From DATEOR01 sp046734455 (GTDB lineage Bacteria > Actinomycetota > Thermoleophilia > Gaiellales > Gaiellaceae), in assembly GCA_046734455.1 (NCBI GenBank), contig JBKPRJ010000028.1, positions 12,086 through 76,085 of the forward strand: a DNA stretch of 64,000 nt, given 5' to 3'. The position numbers were made by a program, and so were the translations under genes. Numbering within the stretch: position 1 is the first letter of the stretch; each line of letters starts with the position of its first letter. The notes under the pieces were generated by a model. The model saw nothing but the letters and a program-made list of their open reading frames with translations. It had not been told where the DNA came from and searched no databases. This document shows, in pieces, positions 1 through 9,021 of this stretch.

Positions 1-1
1 C

Positions 2-571
2 CAGCGCCCTGCAGTCGCAGCCGCCATGGTCGGAAGCGCCGCCGCTGTCCGCCTCGTCCGCGGCAGCAGGCTCTCGTCCGCAGCGCAAGAGGTCTTCGCT
101 GCGGCCCTTTCCGTCGGGCCCGCCGCAGTCGCGATGCGCGGCTCGAATCTCGCCTCCTACCACGGCGCAGAGCACATCTCCATCGGTACGTACGAGCACG
201 GCGAGGAACGCGCGAAGGAGCACGAGCGCTGCGGCTCGCACCTCCTGGGCCCGCTTCTCCTGACGTCGGCGATCGGGAACGCCCTCGTCACCCGCGCGCC
301 CGCCTCGGTTCGTCCCGCCGCGCGCGCTGCCGCTGGCGTGGGAGCGCTCGCAGCCTCCGTGGAGCTCTTCTCCTGGATGGTGCAAAACCAGCAAAACCCG
401 CTCGCCCGCGCGCTCGCCATGCCTGGCCACGAGCTCCAGCACCGGTTCGTCACGGCCGAGCCTACGCCGGAGCAGCTCGAGGTCGCAAACCTCGCTCTGG
501 ACGAATGCGTCCGCCTAGAATCCGCTGCAAATGGCGATAACGGAGCAGCAGAACAAGCGCCTCCCACCTGA
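2..571 (+). CDS. DUF1385 (YqhQ-like) membrane protein, 5' truncated
   Basis: The reading frame is open from the window edge. Only the C-terminal part of a DUF1385/YqhQ-family protein is present. The family core is visible as YHGAEH followed by a glutamate/histidine-rich stretch and HERCGSHLLGPLLL, the usual 'YHGAEHK...H.RCGTSF' signature. Family members are near 300 residues with well over 100 residues before this motif, so the true start probably lies upstream. An ATG at 26 would give 181 aa. Hydrophobic stretches follow the motif. The function of the family is unknown. The last 41 bases overlap the pncB start. Confidence 0.7.
   Translation, partial: QRPAVAAAMVGSAAAVRLVRGSRLSSAAQEVFAAALSVGPAAVAMRGSNLASYHGAEHISIGTYEHGEERAKEHERCGSHLLGPLLLTSAIGNALVTRAPASVRPAARAAAGVGALAASVELFSWMVQNQQNPLARALAMPGHELQHRFVTAEPTPEQLEVANLALDECVRLESAANGDNGAAEQAPPT
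516..521 (+). promoter_or_regulatory. -10 hexamer TAGAAT before pncB
   Basis: TAGAAT lies inside the end of the DUF1385 gene with 9 bases to the pncB ATG. There is no Shine-Dalgarno, so a leaderless or near-leaderless pncB transcript is inferred. Confidence 0.45.
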
Positions 572-1625
572 GATCTTCGACCTCCCGGTCGAGAAGATGC
601 GGGAGGGCTGGTACACCGACGCATATTTCAACCACGCGCGCGACACGCTGCTCGCGGACGGGAGACACCCGCGCGTCGTCATGCAGGTCTTCCAGAAGAA
701 CGAGGCGGTTCTCGGCGGGATGGACGAGGCGATCGCGATCCTCAAGCTCTGCTCGCACGACTGGGAGGCGCTGACCGTCCACGCGCTCTACGACGGCGAC
801 GAAGTGGCGCCCCGGGAAACGGTCATGACGATCGAGGGCGACTACACGCTCTTCGCCCACCTGGAGACGGTCTACCTGGGCGTCCTGGCCCGGCGGACGC
901 TCGTCGCCACGAACACGCGCAGCGTCATCGAGTCGGCGAACCGAAAGCCGATCATCTTCATGCCGGCCCGGCACGACCACCACAGCATCCAGACCGGCGA
1001 CGGCTATGCCGCGCACGTGGCGGGGGCGTCGATCGGCTTCCCGATCGGCATGACCACCGACGCGCAGGCCTCGTGGTGGGGAGGGAAGGGCGTGGGCACC
1101 GTCCCGCATGCGCTCATCTCGGCCTACGGTGGAAACACCGTCCTCGCGGCGACGAAGTTTGCGGAGTGGGCTGCGCGCGAGGCTCCCGACATCAACGTCA
1201 CGGTGCTCGTCGACTTCGAGAACAACTCCGTCGAGACGGCGCTCGAGGTCGCGCGTGCGCTCGGCGACCGGCTCTGGGGCGTACGGCTCGACACGTCCGA
1301 GACGCTGGTCGACCGCTCGCTCTGGGACGAGCTGGGCGAGTTCAAGCCCACCGGCGTTAACGAGCGCCTGGTGCGCAAGGTCCGGGCTGCGCTCGACGAA
1401 GCGGGATTCGAGCGCATCAAGATCGTGGCGTCCGGCGGCTTCGACGCCGCGAAGATCCGCTCGTTCGAGGAGCGCGGAGTGCCGGTGGACTCCTACGGGG
1501 TCGGCTCCGCGCTCATCCGCGGGCAGAACGACTTCACCGGCGACATCGTCCTCACCGACGGGCTCCCGTCCGCCAAGGTCGGGCGTCGCTACAAGCCGAA
1601 CGAGCGCCTCGAGCTCGTCGTTTAA
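531..1625 (+). CDS. pncB: Nicotinate phosphoribosyltransferase
   Basis: Joins nicotinate to PRPP to give nicotinate mononucleotide in the NAD salvage pathway; cytosolic. The 364-aa protein shows the family pattern FMPARHDHHSI (active-site region), LVDFENNSVETAL, WGVRLDTSE and the phosphate-binding segment IVASGGFD followed by YGVGSALI. It is nearer the short archaeal-type enzymes than the 400+ residue E. coli form. The ATG at 531 is chosen because TAGAAT sits 9 bases upstream and the N-terminus aligns sensibly. It overlaps the preceding gene by 41 bases. A short gap of 21 bases leads to the FtsH-like gene, so they may be cotranscribed. Confidence 0.9.
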   Translation: MAITEQQNKRLPPEIFDLPVEKMREGWYTDAYFNHARDTLLADGRHPRVVMQVFQKNEAVLGGMDEAIAILKLCSHDWEALTVHALYDGDEVAPRETVMTIEGDYTLFAHLETVYLGVLARRTLVATNTRSVIESANRKPIIFMPARHDHHSIQTGDGYAAHVAGASIGFPIGMTTDAQASWWGGKGVGTVPHALISAYGGNTVLAATKFAEWAAREAPDINVTVLVDFENNSVETALEVARALGDRLWGVRLDTSETLVDRSLWDELGEFKPTGVNERLVRKVRAALDEAGFERIKIVASGGFDAAKIRSFEERGVPVDSYGVGSALIRGQNDFTGDIVLTDGLPSAKVGRRYKPNERLELVV

Positions 1626-1646
1626 AGGTTTTCCAGCCTGCGGCCG

Positions 1647-3176
1647 ATGACGGTCGGGGTGGAGCTGATCGTCGACTTTCTGAGCTACGTCAAGGACCAG
1701 CTGTTCACGTGGCTGCCCTTGATCTTCCTCGGCCTGCTCGTCTACTTCTTCTGGCGGATGCTCGCGTTCATGCCGCGGGTGAAGCCGACCGAGGTCGAGC
1801 CCGACTCGAAGTCGGCGGTCGGCTGGGACGACATCGCAGGAGTGGACGAGGCCGCCGCCGAGCTGCAGGAGGTCGTCGACTTCCTTCAGCACCCGAAGCG
1901 GTTCGCCGTCCTGGGTGCTCGCGTCCCGAAGGGGATCCTCATCTACGGGCCCCCGGGCACCGGCAAGACGCTGCTCGCCAAGGCGGTCGCCCATGCCTCC
2001 GGCGCCACCTTCTATTCGCAGAGCGCGTCGGCGTTCGTGGAGATGTTCGCCGGGCTTGGCGCCGCGCGCATCCGCAAGCTCTTCGACAAGGCGCGCAAGA
2101 ACGCGCCGGCGATTGTCTTCATCGACGAGCTCGACGCCGTGGGGATGCGCCGCTCCGGCACGAGCTTCAACCGCGAGCAGGACCAGACCTTGAACCAGCT
2201 CCTCGTGGAGCTGGACGGCTTCCGCGGGCCCGACGGCGTGGTCATCATCGGCGCCTCCAACCGTCTCGAAGACCTCGACCCCGCCCTCCTGCGCCCGGGC
2301 CGCTTCGATCGCCAGGTCCTCGTCGGGCCGCCCGACCTGGCCGGTCGCGAGGCCATCCTCAAGGTACACACGCGCGGCAAACCACTCTCCCCGGACGTCG
2401 ATCTCGAGACGGTCGCCCGCCAGACCGCCGGGCTCACCGGCGCGGACCTCGCCAACATCTGCAACGAGGCCGCCATCTTCGCGGGCCGCGCTGAGATGGG
2501 CCATCTCCGGCAGATCGACTTCGAGAACGCGATGGAGCGCGTCGTCGCAGGCTTGCAACAGCGCCGAGTCGTCACCGAAAAGGAGAAACGCATCCTCGCC
2601 TACCACGAGGCGGGGCACGCGCTCATGTCGCACCTCGTCGGCAGTCCCCAGCCCGTCCAGAAGGTGACCATCGTCTCGCGCGGCCGGGCCCTCGGGTACA
2701 CGCTGAACACGCCGCAGGAGGACCGCTACCTGCACACGAAGGAAGAGCTCCTCGACCTGATGAAGGTGCTCCTCTCGGGTCGCGCCGCCGAGCAGATCGT
2801 CTTCGGCGCGGTGACGAACGGCGCGGCCAACGACCTCGAGCGCGTGACGGATCTCGCCCGCGAGATGATCTTCGAGTTCGGCATGGGCGACGAGGTCTCC
2901 TCGCGAACGATGCGCGCCGACAACTACGCCCTCTCGGAGCACACGAAGCGCGTGCGCGACGAGGAGCAGGCGCGTCTCTGCGACCATGCGTTCGATGAGG
3001 CCGTTCGACTACTGACCAAGCACCGCCACTCCCTCGACGTCGTCGCTGCAGCACTCCTCGAGAAGGAGACGCTCATGCGCCCGGAGCTCGAGGAACTCCT
3101 CACGGATGTGCGTCCGGAGTCCGACGCGTCGGAGCGCGTCGGCACCCCGCAGGTCATCTCGCAGGCCGAGTCCTAG
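1647..3176 (+). CDS. FtsH-like AAA+ zinc metalloprotease, short form
   Basis: Membrane-bound ATP-dependent protease of the FtsH family, expected to extract and degrade membrane or unfolded proteins. It has one hydrophobic helix (about residues 20-42), Walker A GPPGTGKT (101-108), Walker B IVFIDELDAVG, the second region of homology with RPGRFDRQV, and a C-terminal M41 peptidase domain with HEAGH at 320-324 and a third-ligand aspartate in ANDLERVTDLA near 396. It is 509 aa against 600-650 for classic FtsH. The extracytoplasmic domain and its second flanking helix are missing, so only one transmembrane segment precedes the AAA domain. No leaderless -10 is seen in front, so it may be read through from pncB. 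Confidence 0.88.
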   Translation: MTVGVELIVDFLSYVKDQLFTWLPLIFLGLLVYFFWRMLAFMPRVKPTEVEPDSKSAVGWDDIAGVDEAAAELQEVVDFLQHPKRFAVLGARVPKGILIYGPPGTGKTLLAKAVAHASGATFYSQSASAFVEMFAGLGAARIRKLFDKARKNAPAIVFIDELDAVGMRRSGTSFNREQDQTLNQLLVELDGFRGPDGVVIIGASNRLEDLDPALLRPGRFDRQVLVGPPDLAGREAILKVHTRGKPLSPDVDLETVARQTAGLTGADLANICNEAAIFAGRAEMGHLRQIDFENAMERVVAGLQQRRVVTEKEKRILAYHEAGHALMSHLVGSPQPVQKVTIVSRGRALGYTLNTPQEDRYLHTKEELLDLMKVLLSGRAAEQIVFGAVTNGAANDLERVTDLAREMIFEFGMGDEVSSRTMRADNYALSEHTKRVRDEEQARLCDHAFDEAVRLLTKHRHSLDVVAAALLEKETLMRPELEELLTDVRPESDASERVGTPQVISQAES

Positions 3177-3192
3177 GAGCGCACCCTCCCGA

Positions 3193-3198
3193 TAGGAT
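3193..3198 (+). promoter_or_regulatory. -10 hexamer TAGGAT before mce
   Basis: TAGGAT followed by 6 bases (CGGGGC) and the GTG start of the epimerase gene. There is no Shine-Dalgarno; leaderless transcript inferred. Confidence 0.55.
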
Positions 3199-3204
3199 CG
3201 GGGC

Positions 3205-3606
3205 GTGGACGTCCGCTCCGTCCATCACGTGGCGTTCGCCGTCTCCGACCTCGACGAGGCCGTCGGCACGTACCAGCGGCTCTTCGGGGCCGAGGTCGAG
3301 CTGCGGGGTCGCATGGAGGATCAGGGGGTCGAGGCCGCCTACCTTCGCGTAGGGTCCGGGCGGGTCGAGCTCATGAGCGCGCTCGCGGACGACACGCCCG
3401 TCGGGCGCTTCCTCGCCAGGCGCGGTCCGGGTATGCACCACGTTGCGTACGAGGTCGCCGACGTCGCTGCCGCGGTCGGCGAGCTGGCCGCGCAGGGCGT
3501 GGACGTGATCGACCCGGAGCCCCGCACGGGGCTCGACGGCCACGCTGTCTCGTTCGTCCATCCCGACTCCGTGCACGGAGTGCTCGTGGAGGTGATTGGT
3601 GGCTGA
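3205..3606 (+). CDS. mce: Methylmalonyl-CoA epimerase
   Basis: Interconverts (2R)- and (2S)-methylmalonyl-CoA in propionate, branched-chain and odd-chain fatty acid breakdown. The 133-aa protein is a glyoxalase/VOC fold: HHVAFAVSDLDEA at the N-terminus gives the first metal histidine, GPGMHHVAYEV in the middle the second, and the acidic ligand lies near the C-terminal LVEVIG. Length and motifs match the family. GTG start, 6 bases after TAGGAT. It leads an apparent operon with a 76-aa protein, a sigma factor and a YchF-like protein. No methylmalonyl-CoA mutase gene is in the window. Confidence 0.85.
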   Translation: MDVRSVHHVAFAVSDLDEAVGTYQRLFGAEVELRGRMEDQGVEAAYLRVGSGRVELMSALADDTPVGRFLARRGPGMHHVAYEVADVAAAVGELAAQGVDVIDPEPRTGLDGHAVSFVHPDSVHGVLVEVIGG

Positions 3607-3829
3607 GAACGACCAGATCCGGCTGGAGATCGCCTTCGAAGGCGGTCAGATCATCGGCGGCACGGTGTCTCCCGCCGTCTCGAAGGCCTTCCAGGAGGCG
3701 ATGGCCGGCAACGGGCCGGTGTTCGAGCTCGAGTCGCTCGAGGGCAACTTCCTCGTGGCGCTCGGAAAGGTCGTGTACGTCAAGCGCAGCTCGCGCGAGA
3801 CGCAGATCGGCTTCGGCTCGACGGCCTAG
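3599..3829 (+). CDS. Small conserved protein, unknown function (DUF3107-like)
   Basis: 76-aa soluble protein beginning GTG GCT GAG inside the end of mce (8-base overlap). A TTG one codon upstream is the alternative start. The sequence reads as a short beta-rich unit ending LGKVVYVKRSSRETQIGFG. This weakly resembles the actinobacterial DUF3107 pattern, in which a strand with 'K-x-x-Y-V' closes the domain, but I would not assign it firmly. There are no cysteines, signal or membrane segment. Position in the mce-sigma chain suggests cotranscription. Confidence 0.6.
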   Translation: MAENDQIRLEIAFEGGQIIGGTVSPAVSKAFQEAMAGNGPVFELESLEGNFLVALGKVVYVKRSSRETQIGFGSTA

Positions 3830-3830
3830 C

Positions 3831-4382
3831 TTGCCGCCCGAGACCGAGGATGTGCGCGCGCTCGTCGAGCGCGCGAAGGAGGGCGACCGCGATGCGTTCG
3901 AGGAGCTCTACCTTCTCCACTTCGACCGCATCTACAGCTATCTCCAGCTGAGCGTCGGCAACAAGCACGACGCGGAGGACCTCACGAACCAGACGTTCGT
4001 GAAGATGATCGAGTCGATCGACCGCTTCGAGTGGCGCAAGGTCCCGATCTCCGCCTGGCTCTTCCGGATCGCGCACAACCTCGCCATGGACCACTTCCGC
4101 TCGCGCCGCCGCTGGCAACCGGAGGAGGAGCCACCCGAGCCGCCGGGGAGTGAGGAGCGCTCGGCCGAGGACCAGGCGTTCCATGCGATGGGCGAGCGGA
4201 GCATGTTCGAGCTGATCGAGGACCTCTCGGAGGACCAGCAGCAGGTCCTCACCCTCAAGTTCGTGTTCGACTTCTCGAACGCGGAGGTCGGCACGATCCT
4301 CGGCAAGAGCGAAGGCGCCGTGAAGTCGCTCCAGCACCGCGCGCTCGGCTCGCTCCAGCGGCGACTGGCCAAGGCCGGCTGA
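3831..4382 (+). CDS. RNA polymerase sigma factor, ECF-type (sigma-70 family)
   Basis: 183-aa two-domain sigma factor. Region 2 runs from AFEELYLLHFDRIYSYL through DAEDLTNQTFVKM to ISAWLFRIAHNLAMDHFR. After an acidic/proline linker, region 4 includes LSEDQQQVLTLKF and a helix-turn-helix at EVGTILGKSEGAVKSLQHRAL. TTG start one base after the stop of the previous gene. Its stop overlaps the next ATG (TGATG). No anti-sigma factor is adjacent, so how it is controlled is not apparent. It recruits RNA polymerase to a set of promoters that cannot be read from this window. Confidence 0.88.
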   Translation: MPPETEDVRALVERAKEGDRDAFEELYLLHFDRIYSYLQLSVGNKHDAEDLTNQTFVKMIESIDRFEWRKVPISAWLFRIAHNLAMDHFRSRRRWQPEEEPPEPPGSEERSAEDQAFHAMGERSMFELIEDLSEDQQQVLTLKFVFDFSNAEVGTILGKSEGAVKSLQHRALGSLQRRLAKAG

Positions 4383-5302
4383 TGCCGGTCGAGGTCGGAA
4401 TCGTCGGCCTGCAGAACGCGGGCAAAACGACGCTCTTCAACGCCCTGACGCAAGCCGGCGCGGGGATCTCTGGGAAGGAGCGCGTCGGGATGGCGCCGAT
4501 CGCGGACGAGCGGTTGCCGCAGCTGGCCGAGGTCGTCCACGCGAAGAAGGTCACGCCGGCCTCGATCCGGGTCGTCGACGTGCCGGGGACGGGCGCCCAG
4601 TTGCTCGGGAACCTCCGCCAGGTCGACGCCCTCCTCGCGGTCCTCGACGACTGGTCCGGCACGCGCGATCCTGCGGCCGATCTCGAGACGCTCCGGCTCG
4701 AGCTTTTCGTGGCGGACCGCGACCATGTCGAGCGGCGGCTCGAGCGGGTGCAGAAGCAGGCCAAGTCGGGCGACTCCGGGCTCCGGGCCGAGGTCGCCGA
4801 GCTGGAGCGCGTCCTCGCCCACTTGGAGGCCGGGCACTCGCTCTCCGACTACGAGGGCGAGCTTCCTTCCGAGCTCGAGCCGCTGACGACGAAGCCCCTC
4901 GTCGAGATCCGAAACGGGCCCTCGGGCGTGGACGTCAAGCTCGAGGCCGAGCTCGCGGAGCTGCCGGACGAGGAGGCTGCCGAGTTTCGGGACGGGCCCT
5001 CGGCGCTCGAGGACGTCGCCCGGCGCGTCTTCGAAGCCGCCGGACTGCTCACGTTCTTCACGGCGGGCGAGAAGGAGACGCGCGCCTGGACATTGCGGGA
5101 GGGTCTCTCGGCGCTCGATGCCGCGGCCAGCATCCATTCCGACATCGCCCAGGGATTCATCCGTGCAGAGGTGATCCGCTGGAACGACCTCGTCGAGGCG
5201 GGCTCGCACGCGGAGGCCGCGAAGCGCGGCCTCCAGCGTCTCGAGGGCAAGAGCTACGTCGTCGAAGACGGCGACGTGCTCAACATCAGGTTCAACGTCT
5301 AG
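4382..5302 (+). CDS. Diverged, shortened YchF/OLA1-family NTPase
   Basis: 306 aa against about 360 for YchF. The N-terminal P-loop GLQNAGKT (residues 9-16) replaces GLPNVGKS. The helical segment RDHVERRLERVQKQ and the C-terminal TGS/YchF domain (LLTFFTAGEKETRAW, GFIRAEV, YVVEDGDVLNIRFNV) are clear. The switch region after RVVDVPG is shortened, and the segment that normally carries the NxxE nucleotide-specificity motif reads LVEIRNGPSG, so base recognition is probably altered. YchF proteins are ATP-preferring translation-associated factors. This may be a paralogue rather than the housekeeping copy. It is coupled to the sigma factor gene by a TGATG overlap. Confidence 0.8.
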   Translation: MPVEVGIVGLQNAGKTTLFNALTQAGAGISGKERVGMAPIADERLPQLAEVVHAKKVTPASIRVVDVPGTGAQLLGNLRQVDALLAVLDDWSGTRDPAADLETLRLELFVADRDHVERRLERVQKQAKSGDSGLRAEVAELERVLAHLEAGHSLSDYEGELPSELEPLTTKPLVEIRNGPSGVDVKLEAELAELPDEEAAEFRDGPSALEDVARRVFEAAGLLTFFTAGEKETRAWTLREGLSALDAAASIHSDIAQGFIRAEVIRWNDLVEAGSHAEAAKRGLQRLEGKSYVVEDGDVLNIRFNV

Positions 5303-5312
5303 GCGTTCGGCG

Positions 5313-6005
5313 CTACCAGAGAATCGGCTCGCGGTTGCGGAAGAAACCGCCGCGCGGCCCGTCGTCCGGGAGCGTGGCGAGCCAGACCGGCGTGTCGGCG
5401 CCCTCTTCGACGGAGAGCCGTGCCGACTGCGTGCCCATGTCCGTGCGCACCCACCCCGGGCAGACCGAGTTGACGAGGATGTTCTCCCCGCCGAGCTCGG
5501 CGGTCAGCATCCGCGTGAGGACGTTGAGCCCGGTCTTCGAGACGCGGTATCCGGGCGAGTGGCCGCCCATGTCGGAGAGCTGGCCCATACCGCTGGAGAT
5601 GTTCACGATCCGTCCGTAGCCGTTCTTGCGCATCAGCGGGAGCGCCTCCTCGGTCAGCCTCCACGCGCCGAAGAGATTGGTCTCCAGCGTGCGGCGCACC
5701 TCGTCGAGGTCGGCGTCGACCGCGTTCGTGCTCCAGCCGCCGCCGGTGATCCCCGCATTGTTGACGAGGACGTCCAGGCGTCCGAAGCCCTCCGTGACCG
5801 ACGCGACGGCGGCGATGATGCTGTCCTCGTCCGTGACGTCGAGCTGGACGGCGCGCACGTTGGGGCCTAGCTCGCTTGCGGTCTCCTCGCCTTTCGCGAG
5901 GTCGCGCGAGCCGATCACCACCCGGTAGCCCTGACGGGCGAGCTGACGGGCGACCTCCCGGCCGATCCCGCGGTTCCCGCCTGAGACGAGCGCGACGCGC
6001 TCCAT
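5313..6005 (-). CDS. Short-chain dehydrogenase/reductase
   Basis: 230-aa classical SDR. Cofactor site GGNRGIG near the N-terminus followed by an SRD segment favouring NADPH, NNAG, and the catalytic serine and YRVSK pair in the middle, then CPGWVRTDMG. It resembles carbonyl-reductase-like SDRs, but the substrate cannot be deduced. The ATG at 6005 is chosen because GATAAT lies 6 bases upstream on this strand. A TTG at 6026 would add 7 residues. It ends 10 bases from the convergent YchF-like gene and shares its promoter region with the divergent FAD oxidoreductase. Confidence 0.85.
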   Translation of the reverse strand: MERVALVSGGNRGIGREVARQLARQGYRVVIGSRDLAKGEETASELGPNVRAVQLDVTDEDSIIAAVASVTEGFGRLDVLVNNAGITGGGWSTNAVDADLDEVRRTLETNLFGAWRLTEEALPLMRKNGYGRIVNISSGMGQLSDMGGHSPGYRVSKTGLNVLTRMLTAELGGENILVNSVCPGWVRTDMGTQSARLSVEEGADTPVWLATLPDDGPRGGFFRNREPILW

Positions 6006-6010
6006 TGCGC

Positions 6011-6017
6011 CATTATC
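6011..6017. promoter_or_regulatory. Shared divergent -10 heptamer CATTATC
   Basis: The first six bases (CATTAT) serve as the plus-strand -10, 9 bases from the ATG at 6026. The last six read in reverse (GATAAT) serve the SDR, 6 bases from its ATG at 6005. Two promoters share five of six bases. Confidence 0.55.
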
Positions 6018-6025
6018 GCCAGCCA

Positions 6026-7063
6026 ATGCAGGGTCGAACCGAGGTCGCCGTCGTCGGTGCGGGAATCGTCGGGCTGGCTGCAGCCGATGCGCTCGCGCGC
6101 GGCGGGGCCGACGTCCGCTGCTTCGAGCGGAGCGAGCCCGGATGCGGGCAATCGGCCGGCTCCACGCGGGTCTTCCGCCACATCCACGATCGCGCGGACC
6201 TGGTCGAGCTCGTGGTCCGCGCCCGCCGCGGCTGGGACGAGTGGGGCGAGCGCGTCGGCCAGCCGCTCGTCGGGGACGAAGGTGTCCTCTTCGCCTCTCC
6301 GGACGCCGAGGAGATGGCCGTGCTGCTGGCCGACGCGGGAGTCGGGCACAGGCTCGTCGACGAGAAAGAGCAGCGACGGCTGCTTCCGATTCTGGAGCCG
6401 CCTGGCGGCGCGGCCCTCTACGACATTCGCGGCGGGGCGATACGAGTCCGTGAGACCGTGGCGGCGCTCGTCGCCGGGCTCGGGGAGCGCCTGGTGCGGG
6501 AGGAAGTGATCGCTGTCGACCGCGACGGGCTCGTCGAGACGGCCTCCGGCAGCATGCGCTTCGACCGGGTGCTCGTCTGTGCGGGCGCGAGGACGCCGGA
6601 GCTCGCCGCGCCGCTCGGGGTCGAGTTGCCGCTCGAGATCAGGGATCACACCCGCGCGACCTTCAAGGCGCGGTCAGAGCACGAACGCCTCGCCTGTTGG
6701 ATGGACCGCACGAACGCCTACGGCGCGAGTGTCTATTCCGGCCCCGTGGCGGCTCTCGACGGCTTCGCGGTCGGCCTGGCGACGGAGGATTCGGACCCGG
6801 CCGGCTCGGTGGCTCGCGTGCGCGCCTATGTGGAGCGCGCCCTGCCCGGGGTCCATCCGGAACCGATCGAGACGATCACGCGGCCGCTCACGATCCTGCC
6901 CTGGCATCCCGATGCGTTCGCCGTCTGGGAAGCCGACGCCGCACTGGTCTTCGCCGGGCACAACCTGTTCAAGTTCGCGCCGGTGCTCGGCGAGCTGCTG
7001 GCCGATGCGTGCCGCGGCCGGGTCGCACCGGAGCTCAGGCCTCCGGGTCCACCGAGCGCGTAG
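6026..7063 (+). CDS. FAD-dependent amino-acid/sarcosine-oxidase-like oxidoreductase (DAO family)
   Basis: 345-aa flavoprotein. It has a Rossmann dinucleotide-binding motif VVGAGIVGLAAADALARGG at the N-terminus, SGSTRVFR-like flavin contact QSAGSTRVFRH, VLVCAGARTPELAAPLG in the middle and a C-terminal FAGHNLFKFAPVLGELLAD typical of monomeric sarcosine oxidase/N-methyltryptophan oxidase relatives. It probably oxidises a secondary amine or N-methyl amino acid with oxygen. A covalent-flavin cysteine near the C-terminus, usual in sarcosine oxidase, is not evident. The last 29 bases overlap the convergent OB/HD gene. Confidence 0.83.
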   Translation: MQGRTEVAVVGAGIVGLAAADALARGGADVRCFERSEPGCGQSAGSTRVFRHIHDRADLVELVVRARRGWDEWGERVGQPLVGDEGVLFASPDAEEMAVLLADAGVGHRLVDEKEQRRLLPILEPPGGAALYDIRGGAIRVRETVAALVAGLGERLVREEVIAVDRDGLVETASGSMRFDRVLVCAGARTPELAAPLGVELPLEIRDHTRATFKARSEHERLACWMDRTNAYGASVYSGPVAALDGFAVGLATEDSDPAGSVARVRAYVERALPGVHPEPIETITRPLTILPWHPDAFAVWEADAALVFAGHNLFKFAPVLGELLADACRGRVAPELRPPGPPSA

Positions 7064-7865
7064 CGGCGACTGCGTCGAGCTGGTTCGCGTGGTAGAGCAC
7101 CGCAGCCTCGGCCGTCCGCGCGGCGCGCGCGTCGTGGTGCGACCCGACGGCGTGCAGGAGCTCGGCCAGAACCGAGTTGTCGAGCCCGTCGGCGCGGTCC
7201 TCGATCAGTCGCAGCCCGAGATGCACGTGGCCGAGCAGCTTCCCCTCGGGAGTCGGAAGGAAGAGCGGACCTCGGTCGAGCTCGCGGACGCGGCCGGCGT
7301 CGTGCAAGAGAGCGGCGGCGACGAGGAGGTCGGTGCGCAGCCGGGGATGCAGCTGTGCCGACTCCCGGCAAAGAGTCGCCACGGCCACGGTGTGCTCGAG
7401 GAGCCCACCCGAATAGGAGTGGTGCGAGTCCGGTGTGGCCGGCAGGGTTCGCAGGCGCTCGCGGAAGGCCGCATCGCCGACGAAGCCGTCGACGACTGCC
7501 CTCAGCCCGGGATGCGAGATCTCGGCGGCGAGGAACTCGAAGAACCCCTCGACCTCCTCGACGTCACGGCGCGCCTCGGGTATGAGCGTCGCAGGGTCGG
7601 CCTCGGCGGGTTCGAGCGAGCGCACCTCGAGCTGCAGCCGGTCGCGGAACCGCTCGACCCGTCCGAGCACGCGCACCGCGTCCCCCTCCCCGAAGCGCTT
7701 GTCGAGGAGGTCGACGTCGTTCCAGACGCGGGCGTCGATCCGGCCGCTCGAGTCGACGAGCTCGAGTGCGAGATAGGGGTTCCCCCCGCGCGTTCGCAGG
7801 CGTTGCTTGCGGGCGACGGCGAAAAGGCCGTCGATCACGCGATCCTCGGCGAGCTCGGCGATCAC
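7035..7865 (-). CDS. YhaM-like 3'-5' exoribonuclease (OB-fold + HD domain)
   Basis: 276 aa. The N-terminal third is an OB-fold nucleic-acid-binding unit (residues about 10-85, YLALELVDSSGRIDARVW). The rest is an HD phosphohydrolase domain with SHHSYSGGLLEHTVAVA (first histidines), ALLHDAGRV (HD pair), GHVHLG and the C-terminal VGSHHD. This arrangement is that of YhaM/CBF1-type manganese-dependent 3'-5' exonucleases, although the protein is shorter than B. subtilis YhaM (about 310 aa). GTG start, 6 bases after TAGAAT. It overlaps the convergent oxidoreductase by 29 bases. Confidence 0.8.
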   Translation of the reverse strand: MIAELAEDRVIDGLFAVARKQRLRTRGGNPYLALELVDSSGRIDARVWNDVDLLDKRFGEGDAVRVLGRVERFRDRLQLEVRSLEPAEADPATLIPEARRDVEEVEGFFEFLAAEISHPGLRAVVDGFVGDAAFRERLRTLPATPDSHHSYSGGLLEHTVAVATLCRESAQLHPRLRTDLLVAAALLHDAGRVRELDRGPLFLPTPEGKLLGHVHLGLRLIEDRADGLDNSVLAELLHAVGSHHDARAARTAEAAVLYHANQLDAVAATRSVDPEA

Positions 7866-7871
7866 GGGTCG

Positions 7872-7877
7872 ATTCTA
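7872..7877 (-). promoter_or_regulatory. -10 hexamer TAGAAT before the OB/HD nuclease
   Basis: Read on the minus strand, TAGAAT is followed by 6 bases and the GTG start at 7865. Leaderless transcript inferred. Confidence 0.5.
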
Positions 7878-7908
7878 GGTCCGCGGACGGATGGTAACCT
7901 GGCCCGTC

Positions 7909-9017
<1,109 letters not shown>

Positions 9018-9021
<4 letters not shown>

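Noticed and set aside
462..2987. An 841-codon open frame antisense to pncB and the FtsH-like gene
   Set aside because: Same composition artefact; both sense genes have intact family motifs along their whole length.
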